Shown here piece after piece: positions 47,701 through 56,866 of a DNA stretch of 64,000 bases; position 1 is the first letter of the stretch, and each line of letters begins with the position of its first letter. Origin of the DNA: Erythrocercus mccallii (lineage: Eukaryota; Chordata; Aves; Passeriformes; Dicruridae); contig VZRG01000355.1 in NCBI GenBank assembly GCA_013397435.1, positions 487,349 through 551,348 on the forward strand. Reading direction: 5' to 3'. A model generated the notes under the pieces. That model did no database searches. It worked only from the letters and a program-made list of their open reading frames with translations, and was not told the DNA's origin. A program made the position numbers and the translations under genes.

Positions 47701-50700
47701 TCTCCTGCAGCTCTCCCCAGCTAATTTTTGGACATCCCTTTCTCCAGACCTGCGTATATCGTTCCATTAGCCTCACTTTGCCAGCATGCTACAATCCTAC
47801 TAAGAAGAACCTTTATTTCAGTGGGTAATTCATAATTGCAAATGGTAAATTGCAGGATGCTGTGTTTGGTGTAGAGACCACAGTCACAGTTCATAGTGTG
47901 TGCAGCAAATAGGTCCACGCTTCACCTCAGCCATTCCTAAATGGCCACCAGGTGCACACCTGGAGTGAACAAAATGCTTCTAAAATGGTACCCAAAGGAG
48001 AGAAATGTCTGGTTGCCCTTTTCTTAAAAGACAGCAATTTTTGTAAATAACATCAGTCTCTTGTCTATATCTGTGGGAGACACTGCTGCCCTGACATGAG
48101 GCAGGTATTGTGGCCGGAGGTAACTCCTTGTTTGCTGGGAGCAGATGATGGTGTTGGCAGCAAGTCCAGCAAGGATTTCCTGACTGGACTTTTTTTTGCC
48201 AAAGAATATTTTTGCTGGAGACCAGGATTCATCATACAGGTTGAACAGAAGAAAGCTGGTTTGAAAATGGATATTGAACCAAAATTGTTTGATTCAATCA
48301 GATACAGGGACACCATGATGTACAAGAGAGAGGCAAGGGAGGTGAAACTTAACAGGTGGATCTGTCGCACCTTCCATGCTGCTGGTAGCTGTATGCAGTG
48401 TTTAAGTCTGGTGTACCTTGTAAGTTTGCTTGTAATGGGGACTTGCTCTGGATTGCCTACTGTAGCTAGGACTGGGGATTCCCAATCCTTTACACCTCAG
48501 GTTAAGAGCAGTTTTTGGGGGGAAGCCCCATTGGGAGATGGGTGGGGAGAGAAAGCGGGGGGAAGCTGGCATGTACGATTTTGGACAAAGCTAAAGATCT
48601 GGGACTATATAAATGACACCTTCTTTTGTTGTTTTCCTTGTTGCAGATGACTTGTTTAAGGTTCACAAACTTAAGCCAAATCTGAAGTGGCGACAGGCTT
48701 TTGACAACTACTTAAAAACAATGCCTCCTTACTACTTACTGGTATGTTCCTCTTCTCATCTCATCCTCTGGGGTATAATGGCTGGTGCGACCAGAGTCCT
48801 TTGCATCATACCTCTTCCTAGTAATTTTTTTTTACATAATTATGATGGCATTTTAGGTAGTTAGCATTCTGCCTTTCAGAGGTATGTAGATCAGAGCAAA
48901 TGTTTTTAAGAATTAAAAAAAAAATTGTAGAAATACTGAGGAGGAGTAGTAGGTATGTTAAGATTTTAAGTGTTTAATAAATGTGTTTTCTGATCATTAA
49001 ATATTAAATGAATTTTGATCAAAGGTACTTCAGAACATTCATAGAAGCCAAATTTGGCATTATTTTTGTAACTGGATAAGGAAAATGCAGATTAGGTTGT
49101 TTGTTAATGTGGGTGAAATGCTAGAACTTGGGAAGGTGATATTGACTGGGCCAAATGAAGGGTGGAGGGAGGCACTGTGTCACCTTTTACATGTAGCTTG
49201 GACAATGCACCTCAATATGGACTTGCATCATCCCGGCTATTCTGGACCTGAGCCTTTGAGTGGAAATTGCCAGTGGCACCACGCTGTGTGGTGTCTTGGT
49301 GATGTGACATAATGTCCATTGTGAGCTAGTTAGACACCAAACTCATCACATGTTATCTGAATAGACTTGAATTTTAGTGGCCAAAATGGAAAAGCTAGAG
49401 CACTAATCTATGTGCCTTAGCTTCCTATAATTGAGCTTATAAATTTCTTTTTTAAATACTTATTCTCTTACTATTGTGTATTTTGTTTTCCTTATAGCCA
49501 TTAAAGAAAGCCCTAAGGATGATGGGAGCTCCAAATCTGATATCAGATAATTTAGATTGTGGACTTAGTTACAGTGTTATCTCTTACCTTAAAAAACTCA
49601 GCCAACAGGTAGTATTGATGAAACCTTTGCAATTAGAAGTGCGTTGATTATTTAGTTTGTGGTAATCTCATTATACGGCAGTTAATCCCTGTGGGAATTC
49701 ATATGGGTGTGCAGTATATATTATAATTGAAGATTGGTGAGCATTTCCACTGCAAATATGGATGAATCCAGTATGGTTCTGTAGCCAGTGATTGTGCCTT
49801 CTGTAAGTGGTGGAGAGGAATGGAAATGAAATCTTTTCAGCTGTACTTTAAATATCTGCTAGACTTTAAACTCCAAAGATAATCGCTAATTGGATTTATG
49901 GCTGCTCTGCCATTGTTCTTCACAGCTGAAGTCAGAGGCTTGCTTTTAAAGTCTCATGTTTATTTCCATGTGTCCTTGGCAATGTGTATTTTCCAAAAAA
50001 AACGTATGCTCTTGTCAGTGGGGGGTAAAATCACAGTTTAAGCTTTATATCTGAGCTTCCTGTTTCCTTCCGGTCAAAGTCTTTCTATGTGTAAAGTGTG
50101 ACCTGATGGGAAATTGTCCTACATATCTTTTTCTCTTTGCCAAGACTGCCATACCAGGTGTATGGCCTGGAAGTTCTTCCTCCTTAGCAAGAGGAATTCT
50201 TAAAACAGCAGTTCAGTATCTAGAAGCAGTGGGGAAGCAGTGTAGCCTTTAAAATTACAAAGAAAATCCTCCGCCTTAAAGAATGCACAAAATACATCTC
50301 AGAGCCTCTGAGTGACTAAGCATCTACTAGACGTAAAACTTCCTGTGGCATTTTGGTAATCTAATGATGTGCAAATTCATATGATTTATCTGCACTGTGG
50401 AGTTGGAGTGACTCGAGATGGCTGCTGTGGCTCTCACAGACGTCCTCAGCACATGGAACAGTTTGAATGTGTGGAATGCATTATAAGCTCGTGTATAGGC
50501 ACAGGCAGTTCCAGAATTCTGCTGTGTTCCTGCTGTCCTTAAATTCGGATTCCCACAGATAATGAAGCAAACTCTGCAGAGGATGAGATCTGGGGGAAGT
50601 GGCTTGCAATCAGTGGGGTTTGGGATTTTGATTGGTTGGTTGGTTGGGTGGGGGTTTTTTGGCTTTTTTTTCCCTTTGGAGGTATTACTAGTGGGTAAAA

Positions 50701-53700
50701 AACGCCTTAATTCTTAATACAGAGCTTAGTACAGTAAAATTCTCTGTAGCTGTACTAAGAAATCTATGCCAGTTGGAGAAGTGATACGTTTTTAGAAATA
50801 GAAAACAGATTTCTTTTGCAACTTTTCTCCCTTGTATTGTTACAAACATACAGGGCAAACCTTAGTTCATACGTTGCTTCAAAATTTAACTGAAATTACA
50901 TTATTATATCTGAATAATACTGTTGTTTCAGATTTAACTTTATTGTAACCTAAGGCATCCTACCTTCCGTTTTGTTTTTCCTTTCCCTTTAAAGATGATT
51001 CTTCAGAGACACGAGAGTCACAGACTTGCAGCAAAATCAGGGATATTCACAGACCTCCTACTAGCATATAAATTTAGATACACTGGCTAAATATTTTTCC
51101 ATATGCTAGCACATTAGGATTTCTTTATGCTTGAAATCTAATCTATGTAATCCAGTATATCCCTGGGTAGGTTGTAGGGAACTAAATTTGTAGATTTATT
51201 CTGCTAATGTACTGTGTGTTTTGTTCTGGGAATGTGCAATGCCTGCTGATTCTTTAACTCATGGTGTGATTCCATTTTAGACAAAAATAGAATCGGAACG
51301 GATAATAGGTTCAGTGGGTAAGAAAGTTCCACAAGAAATTGGAATAAAAGTGAAAAATCACTCCAGTGGCCTCTCCTTGGTACACAGTAGGGATTTTAAA
51401 CAACTGCTGCAAGGGATCACTGGGGAATCTCCTCTGAGACTGTCAGAAATGAATGTTAAAGAATTTGCTGGATTCCACATAGGACTTTTAAACAAGGTAA
51501 ACAGCGCTGTGATCTTGCATGATTAAGCAGTTAATCTCATCTGTTGTAAACGGGTAACTTTTATGGACTTAGTGTAGAAGGAAGTGCCTTCGCTGAACTG
51601 TGATGAGTACAGCATAGACATCAGGAGGGAGAAGAATAAATAACAGTGTTTTTGCACTTGATTTTGGGACACTGTTTGAAAACCCCATGGTAGTAAATGA
51701 AAATTACTGTGTTTTAAGTGCCAATCTCTGTGAAAGACAGCTACTGTTGTTCATCCACGAATTAATGTGCTTACTCTTAATGGAGCAAAAGCACTAATGC
51801 TGAATAAGCTCATGTTGAAAAGACAGCCACTGAGCTGCTTGTAGCCAGTTATGAAGTTCTAAAGCTATTTAAGAATATTTTTTAAAGTTAATGGTATTAC
51901 AGTTCATAGTGGGATTTCTCCATGTATGAGAACTGATGGATTAACTGAAAGTTACTTATTTTGTTAAAAAACTAGGATTTGAAGCCACAGGCATTCAGAA
52001 ATGCGTATGACATTCCTCGTCGCAGTCTTCTAGACCAGCTAACTAGAATGAGAACCAATCTTCTGAAAACACACAGACTTATCTTGGGGCAGGATGAAGG
52101 TAAGGAGTCGCAGTTCTTCTTCAATAGTTTGAAGAGAATACAGCTATTTTTGTTGTTTCCTTAAGGTCGTTTTTTTTTTGTCTCTGATGTGGGAGCAGAA
52201 GTGGCCATTGCATCTCTTGCTGAGTCAAGACAATGTCCTTTTCTTGACTCTGAAGGGAAAGGAGGGAAATGTTTGCCTTCTGTCATGCAAGATGTCATGC
52301 TTGCTTTGAAATTTAAAATAAGTTTCATGGGAGAGCTTTCACGTTCACCAGGGTTCAGTAGACATGGGTTATGAAATGATCGGGGCTTATGGCAGAGAGG
52401 AGCTCTCTTTATTTTTTGTAAGGTACTGGTGGTCTAAAGATGCAGTCGTCAGCAGAGAAATTTAAACTTGCTTATTTTTATTCTTCTGCCAATTAAGCTC
52501 AGCCCTTGCTAGGCTTATTTCCACAATTGTAGTCTTCAGTTCATGCTCTGTAGTCAAAAGAAATAATCAGTTCTAGTTCTTAAACACTAACACTTGAAAC
52601 TGAGGTGTGAAGTTTATATTGCCTTAATATTAAGATCTCTTTTCTGTTGCAGACTGTCTTCATAGTGTTCCTGTTGCTCAGATGGGAAATTACCAGGAAT
52701 ACCTGAAAATGATGCCTTCACCTCTTCGGGAAATTGACCCAGATCAACCAAAAAGACTCCATACATTTGGCAATCCATTTAAACAGGACAAGAAGGTAGG
52801 AGGGGCATTGCTGCCTGCTGTACCTTTATATTTAATGCAGCCTGCAACAGTTTGTGAGTAGAATTTCTCCCCCACAACTACAATTTATTGCTAACCAGTG
52901 CAGCCCGTAGAAAGGAGGGTTGTCGTCCAGGAGGAATGTGTATGGAATTGTGCTGGTTGACAGAGTGGCACTGGATTCTCTCTGGTTACGTTTGGTATCT
53001 CTGTTCTGAGAGCTGGTGTTCTGAAAGCCACTTGAGTCTGAACACAGTGGGACTTGACTCATCAGTGGATTGGTGAAACAGATGATGTTTTGTACAGCTA
53101 CTTAAATTATTACTTCCTTTTCAGGGTATGATGATAGATGAAGCTGACGAGTTTGTGGCTGGGCCCCAGAACAAGATCAAGCGTCCCGGGGAGCCCAACA
53201 CGCCGGCGTCGCTGAAGAGGCGGCGCAGCATGTCCCCCCTGCTGCGGCGGCCGCAGTCACCGCCCGTCGTCACCAACCATGTGGGTGGCAAGGGGCCACC
53301 CGCTGCTCCTGGCTCCCCCTCCTACCTGAGCCTCAAGGGTGTCCCAGCAAATAAAGGTATACTGAGCTGTGGTACAGCAGCTTGGGTGGTGGGGGGGTGT
53401 GGGGAGGAAAGGAGAAGGTTCTGTCAGTGCGCATCTGTGCTTTGCTGTTATGTAGGAGTGGGTTTCTTTTGTTGTCCTAGATAAACAGGCCCCTGCTACA
53501 GGTGAAATTAATCTGAAATTAAAAAAACTGTTTAGAAATAGAAAGTATCTGGGATCAGCTTTTAGTTTTTCTTGGTGTTCTGTGGTGAAGAAGAGAAGTT
53601 AAAATATGGTTGTTTTGTTTCCCACAAATAGGAATATTCATACCCACCTATTGCAGCAAATGGAATCAGAAGAAAACTCCATTAGCTGGGTTTGGGGAGG

Positions 53701-56309
53701 AGAAGGAATACATGAGTTTACTTAGGAGTCATGGCATTACACTAGAAATACAGAACATGGTGACTTCACAGTAGTGATGGGAGTTGCAACAGTCCAAAAG
53801 GGAAGTGTTCCCTTGGTCACTTCCACAGTTGAATAAAAGTATTGGAGTGTTGCCCAGCGCTGTCAGATTGCTATAAGCACTTTGGACAAAAAGGATACAG
53901 AACTACTTCTATTTGATTCTTTGGATGCTGCGCTTATACACCAGTAAGATAAGTATTTTTACTTGTAGATACCAGTAACAGTGTTGTCCAAGATAGCAAT
54001 GGAGAGAAGAAAGCAGAAAATGGTCAGTCAGTGGAGAAGCAAATTGATGGCTTACCTGTGCAAATGGCTCCTGTGGTTCCAGCTGCTGTGGGAGAGGATG
54101 AGATGTTACCCAACGACCTAGACTCCTTACCTGTTGAATTCAATTGTTTAAGTGAAGATGGGTTGGATCATAAACCTGGTACCAATGCTCTTGTTCGAGG
54201 GCCCCTGAATTACAGTGTAAGTGGAGATGACCAAAAGCGGGCCGTGGAGTCTACTTCTGAATCTGTGCCAAATTCCTTTAAAATAACACCTACCATGCTG
54301 GAGGGAAACAATGCTGACATCAAAATTAAAGTGATGAAAGAGGTTCGCAAGCCTGGAAGAAGTAAGTTGTTCGGGTTTCTTTATTTTAGTAATATATATT
54401 ATACGTGGTGTGAGAGAGAAGAATTCTCCTGGAAGGAAGGAGCTGTTTTCAATATACACGCAGCTTCCAATTTTGAGTAATTTCTGGTTGCTAATGAATG
54501 AGCAATGGAGGGGCAAGAAAGGAGGAAAATGCTGGGCAGGTAAGTTTAGACTTGTGCTTGGGAGGTTGAGTGCCAAGTCACCCTCTTTGCTGTCAAAGAC
54601 AGGTTAACTGGTGTAAGAGGTGCCCTGTGAAAGCAGCACCTTTCAGAGGTTTTGGTTTTGTTACCAGTGATCTGAGGAGATTGAATGCTCTGCCTTAGGC
54701 TGCACTGGTCCTGTGTACACAAAGTGTACTTGTTGCTTGCTCTGTGTCCATCAAAACTCCCTTTGCAGGATAAAGGCACATCTCTGTCAGGGTGCATCTT
54801 GGAATATGCTTGAAAGGGAGTAGTAACAGTTTCTAGTGGAGTGATTTTTTTAAAAAAAAATTTATGAGACTAATCAGTGATGAAACACTAAGAGTTGCAG
54901 ACTTATAAGAACTGAAGACTGAAAGTGACATTCTGTAGGGTGGGCTCATCCAATTTTATTCCAAATTCATGCCTAGTAAATGGTGGTATAGGGTAAAACA
55001 GTTTGTTTAGCGTGAGTCACTTGCTGCAAAATTCAAGCAGTCATCAAAGAAAAAAGCTAAATTGTATTGGCTTAAATATGTTCATCTGTTCTGAGGTCTG
55101 ACCATTTGTGCTTCCTCTGCCTACTGCATCACTCTGAGCAGATTCTTGGTCACAGCACCATAAATGTATTCATACTGGAGTCAGTTATGGGAAGTAGTGA
55201 AACAGTGCTAGTTTTAAATTTCTTTCCAACTTAATATAGCCAGTTTATTTTTTTGCAGTGGACATATTCACACTAAGGGTTGATAATTTGTCTTTCTAGA
55301 GTTCCAGTGGCAACCTCTGCTTTCAGAAATGATGGCTCCAGGCCAGATGAGGGTTTGGTGGCCCTGTGCATGTTAACTGATCATGGAAGTGGGAGGCTTC
55401 TCTCTACTCAGCCTGCATTTTCTGAGGATAAATGTTCCTAGCTGCTGCTCTTTAAAGAAAGCCTTAATCTCTGGTGCCACATGTGAATTCCCAGATCATC
55501 AGTATTACTTTAAATTACTCTATCACCTGTGTTCTGCTCTTAAAGCTAATGCAGTATTTTTCTTGCCTTATGTGTTTTATCATACAGGGATACATGAATC
55601 TTGCTTTTCCTTTTTGGCTCTTGAGCTTTTCTGAAATTGCATTTGCAACATTCATTTTTAACACATGGTTGAATTTTTATCTCTTTTTTAGATTATGAAA
55701 AAATATTTTCTCTTCTTGAGGAGGTGCAAGGACCTATGGAAATTCAGAAGTATTTCATTGAATTTGCTATCAAGGAAGCAGCAAGGTTTGTATAGATAGT
55801 AATGACTTGAAGTCAAAAATTAAATATTAATAGATCATGGTAGTAAATAATGAACTTTATCAGTGCCAGTATTTTGATTTTCTGTTTTGACATATTTAAT
55901 TTCTAATGGTTTTAGTGGTCAAGCTACCGTTACATTTTTATGTAGTAAATGGTCCTTAAAGTTCAAATATGAATTAGAGAGATAACAGGTTTTTATTGAA
56001 GACTGACTCAAAATATGTCTGGCTTGGGGAGGGGCAGATGTATTAAATTAAATTTTCTAGCCATTCTAATGCCTGAAATAAAGAAAGCTCTTCCCTTTGG
56101 GGAAACAGAGAGCCTCTGGTAATACGATTTGTCATGGCTGAATATTCTTGAGTTGTTCAACTGTATTTTTGGAAGAAGAAATTTACATTGCTCTCCCTCT
56201 CTTCTGTAGGTTTAAAAAACGGGTCTTAATACAACACTTAGAGAGAATACTAGAGGAGCTAGATTTCACCAGCCCACCCAACAGAGTTAATCATGTCAAC
56301 AGTAGATAA
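17670..56309 (+). CDS. INTS6L: INTS6L: Integrator complex subunit 6-like (DDX26B), complete 18-exon gene
   Basis: Joining 18 exons (listed below) gives 2,700 nt, 899 residues plus TAA. Every junction is GT-AG and phase is maintained throughout. Domains: a vWFA domain (about residues 1-200) with MIDAS motif D9-T-S11-A-S13, a conserved T86/T87 loop and D130; a conserved central body (about 205-627); a basic segment rich in K/R (about 644-669), a likely nuclear localisation signal; an acidic, poorly conserved linker (about 700-825); and the C-terminal INTS6/SAGE1/CT45-type helical domain (about 836-880). Human INTS6 is about 887 and INTS6L about 861 residues. Family knowledge: INTS6 proteins help attach PP2A to Integrator, which attenuates RNA polymerase II and processes snRNA 3' ends, and the C-terminal domain binds INTS3. 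Paralog choice: L-E-P-S-I-L-I-T-I-T-D-G-N-K (120-133), E-P-E-Q-L-G-S-V-P-T-D-E (182-193), S-Y-C-V-R-T-Q (207-213) and E-D-C-L-H-S-V-P-V (579-587) agree with INTS6L as I remember it and differ from INTS6. The old name DDX26B is misleading, because there is no helicase domain. The initiator ATG has A at -3 and is the first in-frame ATG. Introns range from 83 bp (intron 1) to 17.9 kb (intron 2). Confidence 0.9.
17864..17941 (+). CDS. INTS6L: INTS6L coding exon 2 (residues 38-63)
   Basis: Acceptor TTTTTCTGCAG, donor ATCAAG|GTAATG. It encodes the L-R-A-R-D-P-A-S-R-G-D-R-Y-M segment conserved throughout the INTS6 family. It is separated from exon 1 by only 83 bp and lies inside the CpG island. Confidence 0.93.
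18021..18036. repeat. (GCA)5 triplet repeat
   Basis: A short GCA triplet run in the CpG-rich start of intron 2, just before the YY1-type site. It is non-coding in the spliced transcript predicted here. Confidence 0.8.
18043..18052 (+). promoter_or_regulatory. YY1-type site AAGATGGCGG
   Basis: AAGATGGCGG(AC) matches the long YY1 consensus on the + strand. High-scoring sites of this type usually lie within about 50 bp downstream of transcription starts. Here it lies 100 bp into intron 2, raising the possibility of a second start site near 18.0 kb or of a YY1-bound intronic element. Confidence 0.55.
18556..18925 (-). mobile_element. CR1-type LINE, truncated 3' end, antisense, in intron 2
   Basis: Read on the + strand it shows the reverse complement of a CR1 tail: AAGGTTGGAAGACACCTTTA, AAGATCACCAAGTCCAG, CACCTCCAGGGACAGTGAC, TCTACCACCTCCCTAAACAG, AATTTCCTCTGTCC, AGGCCATTTTCTTTGGTCC and AGAAGAGACTAGCCCC. 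The order is that expected of CR1 in minus orientation. It is strongly diverged and truncated, with no coding capacity. The far boundary is approximate. Confidence 0.85.
26421..26534. repeat. A/C-rich low-complexity tract
   Basis: About 110 bp composed almost only of A and C with long A runs (read on the other strand, T/G-rich). It lies in intron 2. No tandem period is strict, and no retroposon body is attached on either side. Confidence 0.75.
35864..36013 (+). CDS. INTS6L: INTS6L coding exon 3 (residues 64-113)
   Basis: Acceptor TTTTATGTAACAG, donor GGACAG|GTAACA. It encodes A-G-W-K-E-N-H-A and the L-T-T-L-G-Q-A-L motif, whose threonines (86/87) are placed to contribute to the MIDAS. A 150-bp exon that keeps phase 0. 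Confidence 0.95.
36432..36521 (+). CDS. INTS6L: INTS6L coding exon 4 (residues 114-143)
   Basis: Acceptor TTTTGTCTGTAG, donor GAGGAG|GTAAAC. It encodes the hydrophobic strand I-L-I-T-I-T-D-G with D130, the third metal-site element of the vWFA fold. E-P-S-I-L-I and D-G-N-K-L favour INTS6L over INTS6 from memory. Confidence 0.95.
36838..37021 (+). CDS. INTS6L: INTS6L coding exon 5 (residues 144-204, ends phase 1)
   Basis: Acceptor CTTTTACCAG, donor ACAGGAG|GTAACT. It encodes L-N-S-P-L-P-G-S-E-L and F-R-W-D-Q-R-L-F-A-L, a highly conserved family block, then the paralog-specific E-P-E-Q-L-G-S-V-P-T-D-E. Glycine 205 is split with exon 6. Confidence 0.95.
37829..37957 (+). CDS. INTS6L: INTS6L coding exon 6 (residues 205-247, ends phase 1)
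   Basis: Acceptor CTTGCATAG, donor GGAGAAG|GTACAG. It completes G-G-R-S-Y-C-V-R-T-Q and encodes M-L-N-Q-C-L-E-S-L-V-Q-K-V-Q-S-G, the end of the vWFA region and its connecting helix. Confidence 0.95.
39783..39946 (+). CDS. INTS6L: INTS6L coding exon 7 (residues 248-302)
   Basis: Acceptor TTTAAATTTTAG, donor ACACTG|GTAAGT. It encodes Q-P-W-H-S-C-H-K-L-I-Y-V-R-P-N and G-H-W-P-I-P-E-S-F-W-P-D-Q, conserved core sequence downstream of the vWFA domain. Confidence 0.95.
41007..41159 (+). CDS. INTS6L: INTS6L coding exon 8 (residues 303-353)
   Basis: Acceptor CCTCCCCTTCAG, donor TGGCAG|GTAACT. It encodes F-S-C-V-D-C-E-P-M-V-I-D-K-L-P and Y-I-L-E-R-K-S-P-H-T-C-W-Q. The frame stays open into the intron to 41363, so intron retention would add residues before a stop. 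Confidence 0.95.
42744..42876 (+). CDS. INTS6L: INTS6L coding exon 9 (residues 354-397, ends phase 1)
   Basis: Acceptor TATTCTTTGTCAG. It encodes F-G-Y-L-K-A-S-T-T-L and N-L-F-V-M-P-Y-N-Y-P-V-L-L-P-L-L. The donor is a tandem: TTAG|GTAGGTAAC offers sites at 42877 and 42881. Only the first keeps frame with exon 10. Confidence 0.93.
42877..48646 (+). other. INTS6L: Intron 9 of INTS6L (5.8 kb)
   Basis: The second longest intron. It is AT-rich, with a short (AC)6 run near 44121-44132 and no recognised repeat family. Its 3' end (48096-48650) contains a 184-codon open frame on the + strand that crosses the exon 10 acceptor out of frame with INTS6L. No domain is recognised in it. Confidence 0.85.
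48647..48741 (+). CDS. INTS6L: INTS6L coding exon 10 (residues 398-429)
   Basis: Acceptor TTCCTTGTTGCAG, donor TTACTG|GTATGT. It encodes D-D-L-F-K-V-H-K-L-K-P-N-L-K-W-R-Q-A-F, conserved in the family. Confidence 0.95.
49498..49608 (+). CDS. INTS6L: INTS6L coding exon 11 (residues 430-466)
   Basis: Acceptor TTTCCTTATAG, donor CAACAG|GTAGTA. It encodes P-L-K-K-A-L-R-M-M-G-A-P-N-L and S-V-I-S-Y-L-K-K-L-S-Q-Q. Phase 0 at both ends, so skipping would keep the frame. Confidence 0.95.
50632..50647. repeat. (TTGG)4 microsatellite in intron 11
   Basis: Four TTGG units followed by G- and T-rich simple sequence. Confidence 0.75.
51281..51496 (+). CDS. INTS6L: INTS6L coding exon 12 (residues 467-538)
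   Basis: Acceptor GATTCCATTTTAG, donor AACAAG|GTAAAC. It encodes R-I-I-G-S-V-G-K-K-V-P-Q-E-I-G and F-K-Q-L-L-Q-G-I-T-G-E. The P-Q-E-I-G and N-V-K-E-F-A-G-F variants again point to INTS6L. Phase 0 at both ends. Confidence 0.95.
51976..52099 (+). CDS. INTS6L: INTS6L coding exon 13 (residues 539-579, ends phase 1)
   Basis: The acceptor is weak (AAAAAACTAG, a poor polypyrimidine tract). Donor GATGAAG|GTAAGG. It encodes F-R-N-A-Y-D-I-P-R-R and L-L-D-Q-L-T-R-M-R-T-N-L-L. Confidence 0.93.
52653..52795 (+). CDS. INTS6L: INTS6L coding exon 14 (residues 580-627)
   Basis: Acceptor TTTCTGTTGCAG, donor AAGAAG|GTAGGA. It encodes M-G-N-Y-Q-E-Y-L-K-M-M-P-S-P-L-R-E and L-H-T-F-G-N-P-F-K. The K-M-M-P-S and R-E-I-D variants match INTS6L from memory. 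Confidence 0.95.
53125..53356 (+). CDS. INTS6L: INTS6L coding exon 15 (residues 628-704, ends phase 1)
   Basis: Acceptor TTCCTTTTCAG, donor AATAAAG|GTATAC. It encodes M-M-I-D-E-A-D-E-F-V-A-G-P-Q-N-K and then a basic, proline/serine-rich stretch (I-K-R-P-G-E-P, L-K-R-R-R-S-M-S-P, L-L-R-R-P) that is the likely nuclear localisation region. Base composition is odd: about fifteen CpGs and near-exclusive G/C third positions from about 53149 to 53330, unlike all other exons after exon 2. Confidence 0.94.
53969..54361 (+). CDS. INTS6L: INTS6L coding exon 16 (residues 705-835, ends phase 1)
   Basis: Acceptor TTTTACTTGTAG, donor GGAAGAA|GTAAGT. The largest exon (393 bp). It encodes the acidic, low-conservation linker and ends in I-K-V-M-K-E-V-R-K-P-G-R. 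The D-S-L, S-E-D-G-L, K-P-G-T-N-A and D-D-Q-K landmarks align in order with remembered INTS6L but not with INTS6. Confidence 0.93.
55692..55785 (+). CDS. INTS6L: INTS6L coding exon 17 (residues 836-866, ends phase 2)
   Basis: Acceptor ATCTCTTTTTTAG, donor GCAGCAAG|GTTTGT (a GTTTGT donor, weaker than the rest). It encodes N-Y-E-K-I-F-S-L-L-E-E-V-Q-G-P, the first part of the C-terminal helical domain shared with SAGE1 and CT45 proteins. Confidence 0.94.
56210..56309 (+). CDS. INTS6L: INTS6L coding exon 18 (residues 867-899 and TAA stop)
   Basis: Acceptor CTCTCTTCTGTAG. It encodes R-F-K-K-R-V-L-I-Q-H-L-E-R-I-L-E-E-L and the family-typical tail N-H-V-N-S-R, ending TAA at 56307-56309. Confidence 0.95.
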
Positions 56310-56860
56310 TGATGTATCAGCCAGACGAATGCGGACCAGGAATGAGTTTGCTGTGCCACAGAAGAGTGGAAGAGGATGTAGCTGCTGCCCTCACCGTCTC
56401 AGCAGTCAAGTGATTTTACTGTCACAGTCTGAGAAGAAGCAGTGGAGCTTTAACTTTAAGAGCCTGATTCGGCAGAAGCTGGGCTATAACCTTAAGGATT
56501 TGCTATGAAAGGTGTGGCTTTTTCCTGTGGAGGGTGCTCTTTGCTCAAGAGGCGGAAGAAAATAACCATTGCTGCCCCTCCTGCAGGTGATGAGAATTTA
56601 CTCATTTGAACGCTGTCATTAGACATTTACGTGCTATAGGCAGCAGGTTGCACTAAAATGGGGCACTGTCAAATGCACACACTGTCTGCATCGTGGAGAG
56701 AGCCCGTGTGTTCCCAAAAAAACCCTCCCAGAAACACCTGCACTGGTAAAATTGCATGTTGCCACCACAGAGACAAGGGTCTTGTTCCCAAGAACTGCTA
56801 GCCATGCCTTTAAACTTGAGAATCAGTGTAGATTGAGAGTAAAGAAACTGCTATTGTGTT

Positions 56861-56866
56861 AATAAA
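56861..56866 (+). terminator. INTS6L: Possible proximal polyadenylation signal
   Basis: AATAAA lies 552 nt after the stop. Downstream sequence is only moderately GT-rich (CTGTGACTGT), so use is uncertain. It would give a short 3' UTR of about 570 nt. Confidence 0.4.

Noticed and set aside
17670..56309. Initial identification as INTS6
   Set aside because: The domain order fits either paralog, but the paralog-diagnostic residues and the exon 16 linker match INTS6L better. No WDFY2 or SERPINE3 exons, the expected INTS6 neighbours, are seen in the flanks.
56293..56508. 71-codon ORF starting inside the last codons of INTS6L
   Set aside because: It is in a different frame from INTS6L, lies mostly in the 3' UTR and resembles no family. 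A translated overlapping ORF would need ribosome data.
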